Shown here in pieces: positions 1-8,820 of a stretch of 64,000 nucleotides of DNA. How positions within the stretch are numbered: the first letter of the stretch is position 1; each line of letters starts with the position of its first letter. The translations under genes were made by a program, and so were the position numbers. The notes beneath the pieces were generated by a model. That model saw only the letters and a list, made by a program, of their open reading frames with translations, did not search any database and was not told the origin of the DNA. The stretch is from Armatimonadetes bacterium UBA5352 (GTDB lineage: Bacteria > Armatimonadota > Zipacnadia > Zipacnadales > UBA5352): contig DHPY01000035.1 of NCBI GenBank assembly GCA_002411015.1, positions 35,024 to 99,023 on the forward strand, written 5' to 3'.

Positions 1-1869
1 GAGGATCGTGCGCGAGTCGTGCTGCGAGGTGACTGAGAGCGCGATCCGTGACGGGATGTTCGCCTTGATCGTGCCGGTGATGACGTTGACCGACGGGCGC
101 TGCGTGGCCAGTACGAGGTGGATGCCCACGGCGCGGGAGAGCTGCGCGAGGCGGCAGATCGAGTACTCGAACTCCGCCCGCGACTGCATCATGAGGTCCG
201 CAAGCTCGTCAATGATGATGACCACGCGGGCCATCGGCTCGAACTCCTGGTCGAGATGCTCCTTGGGCTGCGTGGCCAACTCGTTGTACTCGGTGATGTT
301 GACAACGCCCTTGAGCGCGAACTGGTCGTAACGCTTGTCCATCTCCCGGATGACCTTGCGGAGGGCGTCGGCGGCCTCCTTGGGCGAGTAGACGACCGGA
401 GCCATCAGGTGCGGAATGCCCTCGTAGAGGCGCAGTTCAACGCGCTTGGGGTCGACGAGGATGAACTTCACCTGGTCGGGCCGCACACGCATCAGGATCG
501 AGGTGATGATGCTGTGCAGGCAAACGCTCTTGCCGGAGTTCGTGGCGCCCGCGACCAGCAGGTGCGGCATCCGCTCGAGGTCCACGATCACCGGGTGCCC
601 GGCGATGTCGCGCCCGAGGGCCGCCGCAAGGTACGATGAGTGGCTCTGCAGCTCAGGCGACCCGACGAGGCTGCGCAGGCTCACCACCGCGCGGTGCTGG
701 TTCGGGACCTCAATGCCCACCGCGGATTTGCCCGGAATCGGCGCCTCGACGCGCACATCCACCGCCGCCAGCGCCATCGCGAGATCATCCGAGAGGTTCA
801 CGATCTTCCCCACGCGGATGCCGGGCGCAGGCTCGACCTCATAGCGCGTGATGACCGGCCCGCGCTCGTACGCGACCACCTTCGCCTCCACCCCGAAGCT
901 CTCCAGGGTGTCCTCGAGCTTGATGATGTTCTCAGTGGCCTCTTCGGCGGCGTGCGGGTCGGGGGCCGCGTCCTCGAGTTCGCCGAGGATGGTGATCGGC
1001 GGGAGCGAGTAGAGGTCGCTGTCGGCGATCAGCGCGGGCTGCCCGGAGTGGGCGGCGCTGCTCCCGCTCCCGGACGCGGAGCGCGGCTTCTTCCGCGCCG
1101 GGGCCTCGACTAGAACGGCAGGCGCGGTCGGATCGGTCACCGGCGGCTCGATCTGCTGCGGCATGGCGACGGCCGGCCTCGCACGCTCAAGGTCAAGCTC
1201 AACCACGGGCCCGCGATCAGGCCGCACCGGACGCCGCTCGCGCTTGCTGGGCTCGGGGCTCTCCTTGCGGGTGGTAGCCTGCCCGACGACCTCGCCGGCC
1301 TCAATCACGCCGTCGGCAAGCGTCCGCCAGCCGAAGCGGAAGACTCCGGCGGTGAGGCGGCCGATGCCCCTGATGAGCTGCTGCACTGAGGTCTGCGTGA
1401 TGAGCACCAACGCCATGATCGCCGCGCCTGTGAGCACGATGTACGAGCCGACGTCGCCGAGGATCTTCAGCATCGCGTGCGCGAAGCCGGCGCCGAGGTA
1501 GCCGCCGTTGATCGCGACCCACTCCGGGTCGAAGCGCGACTCCTCGGGCACCTGCATCGCGACCGCGGTCAGCACCACAATGAAGACGATGCCCGCACCC
1601 ACGAGCGCGCGCGGGGCCGCCAGCTGCGGGCGCTCGAGCGCGAAGAGGACGCCGACCACGAAGAGGACCGCGGGCACCGCGAAGGCGCCCACGCCGAAGC
1701 TGAGGGTGAATGCATTGGAGAGCAGTCCGGGAAGGTAGCCACCACCTTCGGTGATGCCGCCCTGGCTGCTGTAGAGCAGGCTCGCGAACGTCAGCACCGC
1801 CCCTGTGATGAGAGCGATGGCGACGACATCGCGCCTGAGCTTGTGCGTGTCTTCCGACGCGCGGGCCAC
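1..1869 (-). CDS. ftsK: DNA translocase FtsK/SpoIIIE family, 3' end cut off by window
   Basis: Septal DNA pump that moves chromosome termini during division. About 623 N-terminal residues are visible. Four hydrophobic segments (about residues 13-33, 45-70, 78-98 and 125-150) form the usual FtsK membrane anchor. A Pro/Arg-rich linker and the motor domain follow. Walker A reads GATNSGKSV near residue 440 and Walker B reads IIIDELADLM near 555; the conserved LATQRPSVNVITG lies close to the window edge. The GTG start is chosen because GGAGG lies 8 nt upstream and no ATG precedes the first membrane segment. A TATACT box (minus strand, 1952-1947) could be the -10 element, but I see no clear -35. 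The C-terminal gamma domain would lie outside the window, so its presence cannot be judged. Confidence 0.95.
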   Translation of the reverse strand, partial: MARASEDTHKLRRDVVAIALITGAVLTFASLLYSSQGGITEGGGYLPGLLSNAFTLSFGVGAFAVPAVLFVVGVLFALERPQLAAPRALVGAGIVFIVVLTAVAMQVPEESRFDPEWVAINGGYLGAGFAHAMLKILGDVGSYIVLTGAAIMALVLITQTSVQQLIRGIGRLTAGVFRFGWRTLADGVIEAGEVVGQATTRKESPEPSKRERRPVRPDRGPVVELDLERARPAVAMPQQIEPPVTDPTAPAVLVEAPARKKPRSASGSGSSAAHSGQPALIADSDLYSLPPITILGELEDAAPDPHAAEEATENIIKLEDTLESFGVEAKVVAYERGPVITRYEVEPAPGIRVGKIVNLSDDLAMALAAVDVRVEAPIPGKSAVGIEVPNQHRAVVSLRSLVGSPELQSHSSYLAAALGRDIAGHPVIVDLERMPHLLVAGATNSGKSVCLHSIITSILMRVRPDQVKFILVDPKRVELRLYEGIPHLMAPVVYSPKEAADALRKVIREMDKRYDQFALKGVVNITEYNELATQPKEHLDQEFEPMARVVIIIDELADLMMQSRAEFEYSICRLAQLSRAVGIHLVLATQRPSVNVITGTIKANIPSRIALSVTSQHDSRTIL

Positions 1870-2016
1870 AGGGTGTACCTCCGATCGCTGGGTCTGCTGA
1901 GTAGTAGTGCAATGAGACGCTGGAATGACCCTGTAGGTTGCCGGGTAGTATAGCACAAGCGCATCTGCGGCGAAAGTCAGCCACAGCCGCTCAGCCGCTC
2001 GCCCCCTGGAGGCGCG

Positions 2017-3096
2017 CTACCCCGTCAGACTCGCCACCATCTCCGAGACGTGCCGGACGCGCTCGATATCGCCCGGCGGCGAGATCTCGTCGGAGATACC
2101 GAGGATCAGCCGCGGCGCCTGCAGCTCAAGCAGCTTCTCCACGCACTCCTCGAGGTCGCTCAGCGTGAAGCTCGGCAGGAAGAACAGGCACGGGATACCA
2201 TCGAGCATGATCTTCCCGGCCATCGCCTCGCACAGCTCCTCCAGCTCGACATCGCCCTGCGGCAGTGGCGTCGGAGCCTCGATTCCGTGTTGCGGGAGCT
2301 TCGCCAGATACGGCAGCAGCGGCCTCAGCGCCCCATCCATGTGGATGTGCGTGAACTTCCCGGCGCCGTGAAGCTGCTCGCAGCGGCGCTCGTAGATCGG
2401 CATCAGGTAGCGCTCGAAGAGCGGCGGGGGCGTCAGCCACGCATCGATGTTGTCGCCGAAGTTTATGATGCGGGTGGGGCTCTCGCAGAGAGCCTCGAAG
2501 AGCTGGTCATCGCAGCGCTCGATGTGCTCCATGAACTGCTCCATCCGCTCGCGGTGGTCGTGGAGCAGGTAGATCGTGCGCTCGAAGCCGATGAACTGCA
2601 CGATCAGGCGCATCAGCGGAGTGCGGTTGAAGTAGAACTGGCAGACGCCGCGGTCGCCGAGACGGGCCTCAATGGCCTCATACTGCGCCATGTCGAAGCG
2701 CACGCGCTGATCCGAGAGGAAGTACTCCATCACCGGGATGTCCTCAAGCCGCTCCACCGGATACTTGGAGTAGTGCGCGGATGTCCCCTCCTCTCCGTAG
2801 CGGATGACGTCACTGAGCGTGCCGATCGGCGTCTCATACCAGGTGGTGCGGCCGTGCGCGTCGCCCTCTGTCCGGAGCGAGCACTTCTCCTGCTCGTAGA
2901 CCAGCGGGCGTCCGGCGTAGCGCACCGAGCAGCCGAGGTCATCGTAAAGCTCGATCAGCTCCATCTCCCGGTAGCGATCGGGCAGCGTGCCGGTATGGCG
3001 GTGATAGCCGTACCAGTGCTCCAGCCGCGGCTGTCAGGCGATGCGGTCAGTCGGCTCTCCGGCGTATGTGCTGAGAATGCGCTCGCGGTCGGTCAT
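2017..3096 (-). pseudogene. URO-D-family gene interrupted by an in-frame TGA at codon 21
   Basis: Uroporphyrinogen decarboxylase superfamily protein, of the kind related to corrinoid methyltransferases that is abundant in Armatimonadota-like genomes; the substrate is unknown. The normal start MTDRERIL has a GAGGGAG ribosome site just upstream. The frame then reads DRIA-stop-QPRLEHWYG and continues without any shift to the end, about 359 codons in all. The family normally has Trp here, and the decayed relative near 59.7 kb reads PDRVPWVPRPDLWY. One base (TGG to TGA) therefore explains the stop. The rest looks intact: ITRIINFGDN-like core, DAWLTPPPLFERY, and the active-site-region HIHMDGALRPL. 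Re-initiation at the ATG at 2964 would give 315 residues without the N-terminal strand. The defect could be a recent nonsense mutation, a read error, or recoding. Confidence 0.7.
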
Positions 3097-3298
3097 CGGC
3101 GCTCCCTCGGCTAGCTGGATGGTGGTTGGGCGAAGTTCCCGCAAGAGCGGCGGCGCACCTCTGCAACTGTGGCTTGCCGGGGCAGGTATCGGGAGGTGAC
3201 ACGCGGAATAGCCGGGACGCCGGTGGCCGAGACAAGGCCTCCGACTACGATGCGGTAAGCGGTGCCTGCAGGCGCCTAAAGACATGAGGAGGCTCATG

Positions 3299-4342
3299 AT
3301 GCGCGACAAGCTACGTGTAGGAATCGTCGGGACCGGCGGGATCGCTCGAGGCAACCACATTCCGGCGTGGATGGCCTCGCCGGATGCGGAGATCGTGGCG
3401 ATCTGTGACATTGACCCGAAGGCGGCGGCCCTCGGCGCAGAACTGACCAAGGTCGAGAAGTCCAAAGTCTACGAGGACTACGAGAAGATGTACGAGGCCG
3501 AGGACCTTGACGTGGTGGACGTGTGCACGCCCAACTGCGTCCACATGCCGCCGACCGTCGCCGCGCTGGAGGCAGGCTACCACGTCTTCGTGGAGAAGCC
3601 GGTCGCGACCTCAGCCGACGAGGTCCGCAAGATGATCGCGGCCCGGGACAAGTCGCAGAAGCTCCTGTGCGTCACGCAGAACATGCGCTTCTCAGACGAG
3701 GCCATCGCCGCCAAGCGCTTCGTGGATGCCGGCGGCATCGGCGAGATCTACTGGGCGAAGGCCGAGTACCTCCGCGCGCGCGGCGTGCCCGCGTGGGGCG
3801 CGTTTATTGACGCGGAGAAGTCCGCGGGCGGCCCGTGCTACGACATCGGCGTCCACGTGCTCGACCTCACCCTGCACTTCATGGGCTTCCCCGAGCCGGT
3901 CTCGGTCAGCGCCAACACCTGGCTGGAGATCGCGAACAAGCCGTCCGTCATGGCGCACTCGCCGAAGAAGTACACGGTGCCCGAGGAGCTTGCGGCCGGC
4001 TTCATCCGCTTCGCCAACGGCTCCTGCATCTCCCTGGCCGCAAGCTGGGCGCTCAATGCGACCGGAAACCAGAACAACGTGTCAGTCTACGGCACCCTCG
4101 GTGGCGTGCAGATGTGGCCGTTCACGCTGGTCAAGGAAGAGTATGGGATGATGCTCAACTGCACCCCGCAGTCTCTCGGCAAGAAGGGCCTCGGCGGGCA
4201 TGCGGAGGAGATCAAGCAGTTCGTCAACGCCATCTTGCATGGCGGCAAGGTGCCGGTTCCGCCGGAGCAGTCGCTGATCACGCAGCGCATCCTGGACGGG
4301 ATCTACAAGTCCGGCCAGGAGGGTAAGGAGATCATCCTGTAG
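3299..4342 (+). CDS. Gfo/Idh/MocA family oxidoreductase
   Basis: NAD(P)-dependent dehydrogenase of about 347 residues, probably acting on a sugar or cyclitol. The N-terminal Rossmann fold starts with VGIVGTGGIARG. The family signature EKPVAT lies near residue 100, and a C-terminal Gfo/Idh beta-sheet domain follows. A YDIGVHVLDL segment supplies the usual Asp/His active-site region. Three ATGs lie close together (3284, 3296, 3299). GAGGAGG sits at 3286-3292, so the last ATG has the best spacing (6 nt) and the first would overlap its own ribosome site. It diverges from the broken URO-D gene, a pairing typical of carbohydrate loci in such genomes. The substrate cannot be read from the sequence. 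Confidence 0.9.
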   Translation: MRDKLRVGIVGTGGIARGNHIPAWMASPDAEIVAICDIDPKAAALGAELTKVEKSKVYEDYEKMYEAEDLDVVDVCTPNCVHMPPTVAALEAGYHVFVEKPVATSADEVRKMIAARDKSQKLLCVTQNMRFSDEAIAAKRFVDAGGIGEIYWAKAEYLRARGVPAWGAFIDAEKSAGGPCYDIGVHVLDLTLHFMGFPEPVSVSANTWLEIANKPSVMAHSPKKYTVPEELAAGFIRFANGSCISLAASWALNATGNQNNVSVYGTLGGVQMWPFTLVKEEYGMMLNCTPQSLGKKGLGGHAEEIKQFVNAILHGGKVPVPPEQSLITQRILDGIYKSGQEGKEIIL

Positions 4343-4371
4343 CGAGGCTGGCTAACACGGGTCCGGCCGCG

Positions 4372-4680
4372 TCACTTCCGCAGGCCGAGGAAGAAGCCTG
4401 CGGCAAAGCCGCCGCCGAATGGCAGGTTGTAGGTCAGGATGGTCCACAGACGCGCGGTGGCCGTACTGGCGGCGTCGGCGCCCGGGCCCATGATGAACTC
4501 GCCGATCACGTCCCAGTTCCACTGGGCGAGGCCGTAGTAGGCGAGAAGCTGCATCAGGATGAACAGCACACCCAGCAGGCAGCCGGCCATGCGGCTCATG
4601 GTCTTCACCGCGTGGCCGGCGAAATACCCGAGCAGCCCGCCCACTCCGAGTGTGCTGAGAACGACTGTGAACGGCGTCAT
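4372..4680 (-). CDS. small FUN14-like membrane protein
   Basis: A 102-residue hydrophobic protein with Gly-rich helices: the GVGGLLGYFAGHAVK segment, a second membrane helix ending in LLAYYGLAQWNWD, and a C-terminal LPFGGGFAAGFFLGLRK. The order 'GxxxGY...K...G...L...NWD' resembles the FUN14 domain, known from mitochondrial FUNDC1 and found in many bacteria with unknown function. The start follows AGGAGG by 7 nt; an upstream in-frame extension lacks a ribosome site. It converges with the Gfo/Idh gene, whose stop is 29 bp away, and diverges from the GGDEF-like gene. The family assignment rests on the pattern only. Confidence 0.65.
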   Translation of the reverse strand: MTPFTVVLSTLGVGGLLGYFAGHAVKTMSRMAGCLLGVLFILMQLLAYYGLAQWNWDVIGEFIMGPGADAASTATARLWTILTYNLPFGGGFAAGFFLGLRK

Positions 4681-4735
4681 GTCGGCCCTCCTGCGCGCCT
4701 GGCGTCGGACCAAATGTTAAACCGGGGCGGGAGAG

Positions 4736-5656
4736 ATGTCAACGAACGCCGAATCAGGGAACTGCGCCGGGGAGCGCACTGCGCTGCCACCCGAGTGGGA
4801 GGCGCGGCCGGGCTACGAACTGCTCCGCGCGGCCGTCTACGCGCCGCCTGAGCGCCACGAGTGGATCGAGCGTGCACTCAGCAGCCACGTCAGCGAGATC
4901 GCGTTCGTCCGCTCGCTGGAGGAGCTTGCGGACGCGGACGCGGATCTGATGCTGCTCACGCATGAGGCGCTCGCGGCGGGGCCGGAGCAATTGCGCCTGG
5001 AGACCACGCGTGGCTGGCGGGAGGAGCCGGGGCCGCTCTGGGTGATCATTGACGCGCCGGACCGCGCGCGCGTGACATACCAGGTCATCGGCGCGGATAT
5101 CGCGGCTGACTTCGGCATCGCGGCCTGCGAACTGAGCGCGCGGCTGCATGCGCTCATCCGGCGGGCGCAGACGGAGCGCGATCGCAGCCCGCTGACGGGC
5201 CTGCCCGGGAGCATCTGGCTGCGGCGCTACATCGAAACGAAGCTGAGCAGCGGCGAGACGGTCGGCCTCGTCTCCGCGGATATCGACGATTTCAAGGCGC
5301 ATAACGACCGCTGCGGCAGCCTGGCCGGCGACGATCTGATCGTGCTGCTGGCCAAGGTGCTGCGCGAGGAGGCGGGCGCATCCGGCGGCTTCCTCGCACA
5401 TGTAGGCGGCGATGACTTCTGCGTGGTCTGCTCGCGGAGGCAGGCTGAGCGGCTTGCGCGGGCAGTTGAGGCGAGCTTTGAGCGCGCGGCGGCGGACCTG
5501 GCGCTTGAGCCGCGGCCGGTGGTGACGGTGGTGAGCACGAGCCTCTCGCCGAACGAGAGCGACAGTGTGCACCGCGCCTTCGAGCGCCTGGCGACACTGC
5601 GGCAGGCGGAGAGAAGAGGGCGAGATAGAGGCTTGGATGGACGGACAACACGATGA
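4736..5656 (+). CDS. GGDEF-domain protein with atypical GGDDF signature
   Basis: A 306-residue cytoplasmic signalling protein. The first ~145 residues look like a receiver-type alpha/beta domain without the usual acidic pocket. From residue ~155 a GGDEF domain follows: SPLTGLPG, then DIDDFKAHND and GDDLIVLLAKVLR, and the signature HVGGDDFCVV. Most nucleotide- and metal-contacting positions of diguanylate cyclases are kept, but the signature is GGDDF rather than GGDEF or GGEEF, so cyclase activity is uncertain. No RxxD product-inhibition site is evident five residues upstream of the signature. The stop codon overlaps the next start (ATGA), so translation is probably coupled to the zinc-finger protein. 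Confidence 0.8.
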   Translation: MSTNAESGNCAGERTALPPEWEARPGYELLRAAVYAPPERHEWIERALSSHVSEIAFVRSLEELADADADLMLLTHEALAAGPEQLRLETTRGWREEPGPLWVIIDAPDRARVTYQVIGADIAADFGIAACELSARLHALIRRAQTERDRSPLTGLPGSIWLRRYIETKLSSGETVGLVSADIDDFKAHNDRCGSLAGDDLIVLLAKVLREEAGASGGFLAHVGGDDFCVVCSRRQAERLARAVEASFERAAADLALEPRPVVTVVSTSLSPNESDSVHRAFERLATLRQAERRGRDRGLDGRTTR

Positions 5657-5886
5657 AGCCGACTGATCCCGCGTCATGCCCACTCTGCGGTGGGCGCCAG
5701 GAGAGTGGAACCACTACGTTCACTGCGGAGCTGGGATTCGGGGTCGTTGTGATCCGGAACGTACCGGCCAGAATCTGCCAGCAGTGTGGCGAGGCCTGGA
5801 TCGACGATGCAGTAGCCGAAGCACTGGAGCGTCGCGTGAATGACGCCCGCGTTCAGCGACAGCAGGTAGCCGTGTTCGCCATGTGA
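5653..5886 (+). CDS. YgiT-type zinc-finger protein
   Basis: A 77-residue protein with two Cys pairs (CPLCGG at residue 9 and CQQCGEAW at about 42) about 30 residues apart. This is the zinc-ribbon seen in MqsA/YgiT antitoxin N-termini and in small DUF4258-associated partners. No DUF4258 or MqsR-like toxin is adjacent and no helix-turn-helix C-terminus is present, so an antitoxin role is not supported. Its start overlaps the stop of the GGDEF-like gene by 4 bp, and a receiver-only regulator begins 46 bp downstream. It may be a stray half of a toxin-antitoxin pair or a small regulator. Confidence 0.75.
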   Translation: MKPTDPASCPLCGGRQESGTTTFTAELGFGVVVIRNVPARICQQCGEAWIDDAVAEALERRVNDARVQRQQVAVFAM

Positions 5887-5932
5887 GATCACCAGCGTGA
5901 GCAGGACCTTTTGAGGATGCGAGGGGAGTGCG

Positions 5933-6331
5933 ATGGGTAAGAGCATACTTCTGGTGGATGACGAACGCGACCTCGTCTTCTACACCAAGCTCTTCCTCGA
6001 GGAGAAGGGCTACGAGGTCACGGAGGCATACGACGGCCAGCAGGCTCTGGAGGTGCTGGAGACCTTCCGGCCAGACCTCGTGCTGCTTGATGTCACCATG
6101 CCGCGGCTGAACGGCTGGGATGTGCTCAAGCGCATGCAGGAGGACCCGGAGAAGGTGGACATCCCGGTGCTGATGCTCACCGCCCGCAGCGAGGACGCCG
6201 ACAAAGCCCGCGGCTGGGAGCTTGGCGTCACGTGGTACCAGACGAAGCCCTTCGAGCTGGACGAGCTTGCGATGGTCATTGAGCGGATACTTGCCACAAC
6301 TGACGAGGACTGGGGTGAGGGCAAGGCGTAG
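5933..6331 (+). CDS. single-domain response regulator (CheY-like receiver)
   Basis: A 132-residue stand-alone receiver. The acidic pocket is in LLVDDERD, the phospho-acceptor Asp is in LVLLDVTMP, the switch Thr is in MLTARS, and the conserved Lys is in YQTKPF. No output domain is attached, so it probably passes a phosphoryl group or acts by protein contact. The GAGGGGAG ribosome site is well placed. No histidine kinase lies in the window nearby. The neighbouring GGDEF-like protein is a candidate partner. The stop overlaps a GTG of the next gene (TAGTG), suggesting coupling. Confidence 0.92.
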   Translation: MGKSILLVDDERDLVFYTKLFLEEKGYEVTEAYDGQQALEVLETFRPDLVLLDVTMPRLNGWDVLKRMQEDPEKVDIPVLMLTARSEDADKARGWELGVTWYQTKPFELDELAMVIERILATTDEDWGEGKA

Positions 6332-8811
6332 TGCGGCAGCGTCCGCCACGCCGGCCGATACTGATGCGTCAACTCATGCTTTTCGCAGCACTTATATCAT
6401 GCATCTCCTGCGCGCAGGTGCAGGCAGTGGACCTCGCCCGCAATGGCGAGGCGCTCGTGCCCATCATCAGCGATGGCTCCGAGGGCATCGAGGCAGCGGT
6501 CGCCGACCTGAAGAGCTACCTTGACGCAGCCACCGGCGGCGAGTTCGCGCTGCTGGGGCCCGACGATGCGCACGAGGGGCCCGCGATCTACGTCGGCCCC
6601 ACGCACTACCTCCCGCGCGAGACCGATGCCACCCGCAGTCGCTGGATGCTCAGCCAGATCGTGCAGATCCAGACGCGCGATGGCTCGCTCTACATCACCG
6701 GCGGCGGCGTGGACGGCTCTGTCTTCGCCGTCTACGCATTCCTCGAGGACCTCTGCGGCTTCCGCTTCTTCCACCCCGGCGAGCTTGGCACGCACGTCCC
6801 GGAGTTGCCAGACCTCAGCTTCAACGAGCTTGCGGTGCGGCAGGTGCCGAGCTTCGTCTACCGGCGGATGTGGCCAAGCGCGCAGATCCCGGATCGGCGG
6901 ATGTACCGCGAGTGGGAGACGTGGATGCGCAGGGGCCGCCAGGGCGGCCCCTCGATGGCGATGGGGCACAACCTCTTCCGGATCGTGCCCCCGGAGCTAT
7001 ACCCCGAGCACCCTGAGTTCTTCCCGGAGTTCGCGGGCGTGCGGCTCGACGCGCGCGGTGGCGCGCAGTGGCAGCCCGAACTGACCGCGCCAGGCGTCAT
7101 TGAGCGCGCCGCCGAGCAGGCCATCGCGGCCTTCGAGGCAGACCCGAACCGGCATTCGTTCTCGCTCAGCATGAACGACAGCGATGGCTGGAGCGAATCG
7201 CCGGAGGCGCTGGCGGAGGATCCGCCGGAGTTCCGCGGCGTGCAGGACCGCGGCAAGGCCCGGCGCATGATCGTCTTCGCGAACGCGGTGGCGGAGCGCA
7301 CCGCGGCGCGGTTCCCCGACCGCTACCTCATGTTCTACGCCTACAAGAGCACCCTCGAGCCGCCGAGCGAGCCGATGGTGCACCCGAATGTCATCCCGGC
7401 GATCGCGCACTGGGGCATCGCGGGTGACTCGTTCCATCCGATCGTCGCGCCCGAGAACATCAGCCCGGCCAACGCGCTCTTCCGGCGCGCCATTGACGGC
7501 TGGGACCGCATCGCCGGGCCACTGGTCGCCCGCGAGTACTGGACCGCTCCCTACGCCGACCCGCTGCTGAAGGCCGGGATTACGCCGATCCTCTTCGAGG
7601 ACATCCCGTACTACTACCAGCACGGCTTCATCGGCTGCAACTCCGAGGCCAACATCGACTGGGGCAACCTCGCGCTGAATCACTACGTCGCCGCGCGACT
7701 GATGTGGAACGTCGAATGCACCGCAACCGATCTGCTCGACGACTACTTCAGCACCTACTACGGGCGCGCCGCTGAGCCGATGCGGCAGTACTTCACGCGC
7801 ATCTGGGAGGTCGCGTACCGCCACCACCTGCCGGAGGAGATCGCGGTGCCGCTGTCTGAGGAGGACATCGTCTACCTCGACGAGCGCCTGCAGGAGGCGA
7901 AGACCCTCGCCGCCGCCGATGAACTGCGCGCGAGGCGCGTCGAGATGACGCGCGACTTCCTCGATGCGTGGCGGATGCGCCGCGAGCTTGGCACCGCCTC
8001 GACGGCCCAGCAGATCGGCGCCTACATCGAGCATCTCGACACGCTTGCCGCGAAGCAGACGGACGCGATCGTGGTCCGGGGCTGGCAGCAGGAGTTCATG
8101 GCCGCGATCCCCGAGGCCACGGCATACGAGGGACCGGCGCTGGTCCGGGCGCTGCCCGATGAGCCGATCGAGCCTGTGGAGCCGCAGCCGCTGATCTACC
8201 GGCCATCCGGCACCTGGCTCGTGCTCGTGGGCGAGGACCGCCGCATCGAGGCCACCGGCATTGGCGTGCAGGTCGGCCCGCGCTATACGCAGCGGCCATC
8301 GTGGCACGTTGTCTCGGCCGCGGGCGAGTCGATCGCTTCCGGCCACGTGCCGCTGCCCGGCGAGGCCAGGTTCGAGGTCGAGGTGCCCGCGCCGGGCCTC
8401 TACCAGATCATGATGAACGCCGGGCGCAACGGCTGCGGGATGGTCGTGCACAACTGCCCGTCGGTGATGACCGGCCCGGGTATGAAGCTCTGCGAGCGCC
8501 CCGGCACCATGTACTTCTGGGTGCCGGAGGACTGCGAGCGGTTCACGATCACCCTCTTCGCGGGCGAGGGTGAGAGCGCCGCGATGAGCATCTTCCGCCC
8601 GTCAGGCGAGCTTGCGTTCAGCGGAGATACGCTCGCTGGCGACGCCGTCCCGGCGGCCATCGAGACCGGCCCGGCCGAGCGCGGACAGGCGTGGCGGATC
8701 GAGATCAGTGAGGCGCCACGGGGGATGATGGAAGACTTCTCGCTGCTGCTGAGCGATGAACTGCCGCCGTATCTGGCGACATCGCCGGGGGCGCTGCTGA
8801 GGCCGGAGTAG
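6331..8811 (+). CDS. secreted DUF4838 / GH67-N-like protein
   Basis: An 826-residue exported protein. An N-terminal signal peptide (LMLFAALISCISCAQVQA) is followed by a domain resembling the N-terminal domain of alpha-glucuronidases (residues ~35-150). A DUF4838 TIM-barrel-like region follows (YRRMWPS, SLSMNDSDGW, HWGIAGDS), then a C-terminal beta-sandwich region from ~620. DUF4838 proteins are predicted glycoside-acting enzymes, common in polysaccharide-degrading Planctomycetota, Lentisphaerota and Armatimonadota; no activity is proven for most. The GTG at 6331 overlaps the previous stop. ATG 6364 is an alternative that still keeps the signal peptide, but neither has a strong ribosome site. 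Confidence 0.8.
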   Translation: MRQRPPRRPILMRQLMLFAALISCISCAQVQAVDLARNGEALVPIISDGSEGIEAAVADLKSYLDAATGGEFALLGPDDAHEGPAIYVGPTHYLPRETDATRSRWMLSQIVQIQTRDGSLYITGGGVDGSVFAVYAFLEDLCGFRFFHPGELGTHVPELPDLSFNELAVRQVPSFVYRRMWPSAQIPDRRMYREWETWMRRGRQGGPSMAMGHNLFRIVPPELYPEHPEFFPEFAGVRLDARGGAQWQPELTAPGVIERAAEQAIAAFEADPNRHSFSLSMNDSDGWSESPEALAEDPPEFRGVQDRGKARRMIVFANAVAERTAARFPDRYLMFYAYKSTLEPPSEPMVHPNVIPAIAHWGIAGDSFHPIVAPENISPANALFRRAIDGWDRIAGPLVAREYWTAPYADPLLKAGITPILFEDIPYYYQHGFIGCNSEANIDWGNLALNHYVAARLMWNVECTATDLLDDYFSTYYGRAAEPMRQYFTRIWEVAYRHHLPEEIAVPLSEEDIVYLDERLQEAKTLAAADELRARRVEMTRDFLDAWRMRRELGTASTAQQIGAYIEHLDTLAAKQTDAIVVRGWQQEFMAAIPEATAYEGPALVRALPDEPIEPVEPQPLIYRPSGTWLVLVGEDRRIEATGIGVQVGPRYTQRPSWHVVSAAGESIASGHVPLPGEARFEVEVPAPGLYQIMMNAGRNGCGMVVHNCPSVMTGPGMKLCERPGTMYFWVPEDCERFTITLFAGEGESAAMSIFRPSGELAFSGDTLAGDAVPAAIETGPAERGQAWRIEISEAPRGMMEDFSLLLSDELPPYLATSPGALLRPE

Positions 8812-8820
8812 CCAAACGAC

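Noticed and set aside
3034..3036. TGA as a selenocysteine codon
   Set aside because: The position is a conserved Trp, not Cys, and no SECIS-like hairpin was recognised after it.
5653..5886. Toxin-antitoxin pair
   Set aside because: Only the zinc-finger protein is present; no toxin partner lies on either side.
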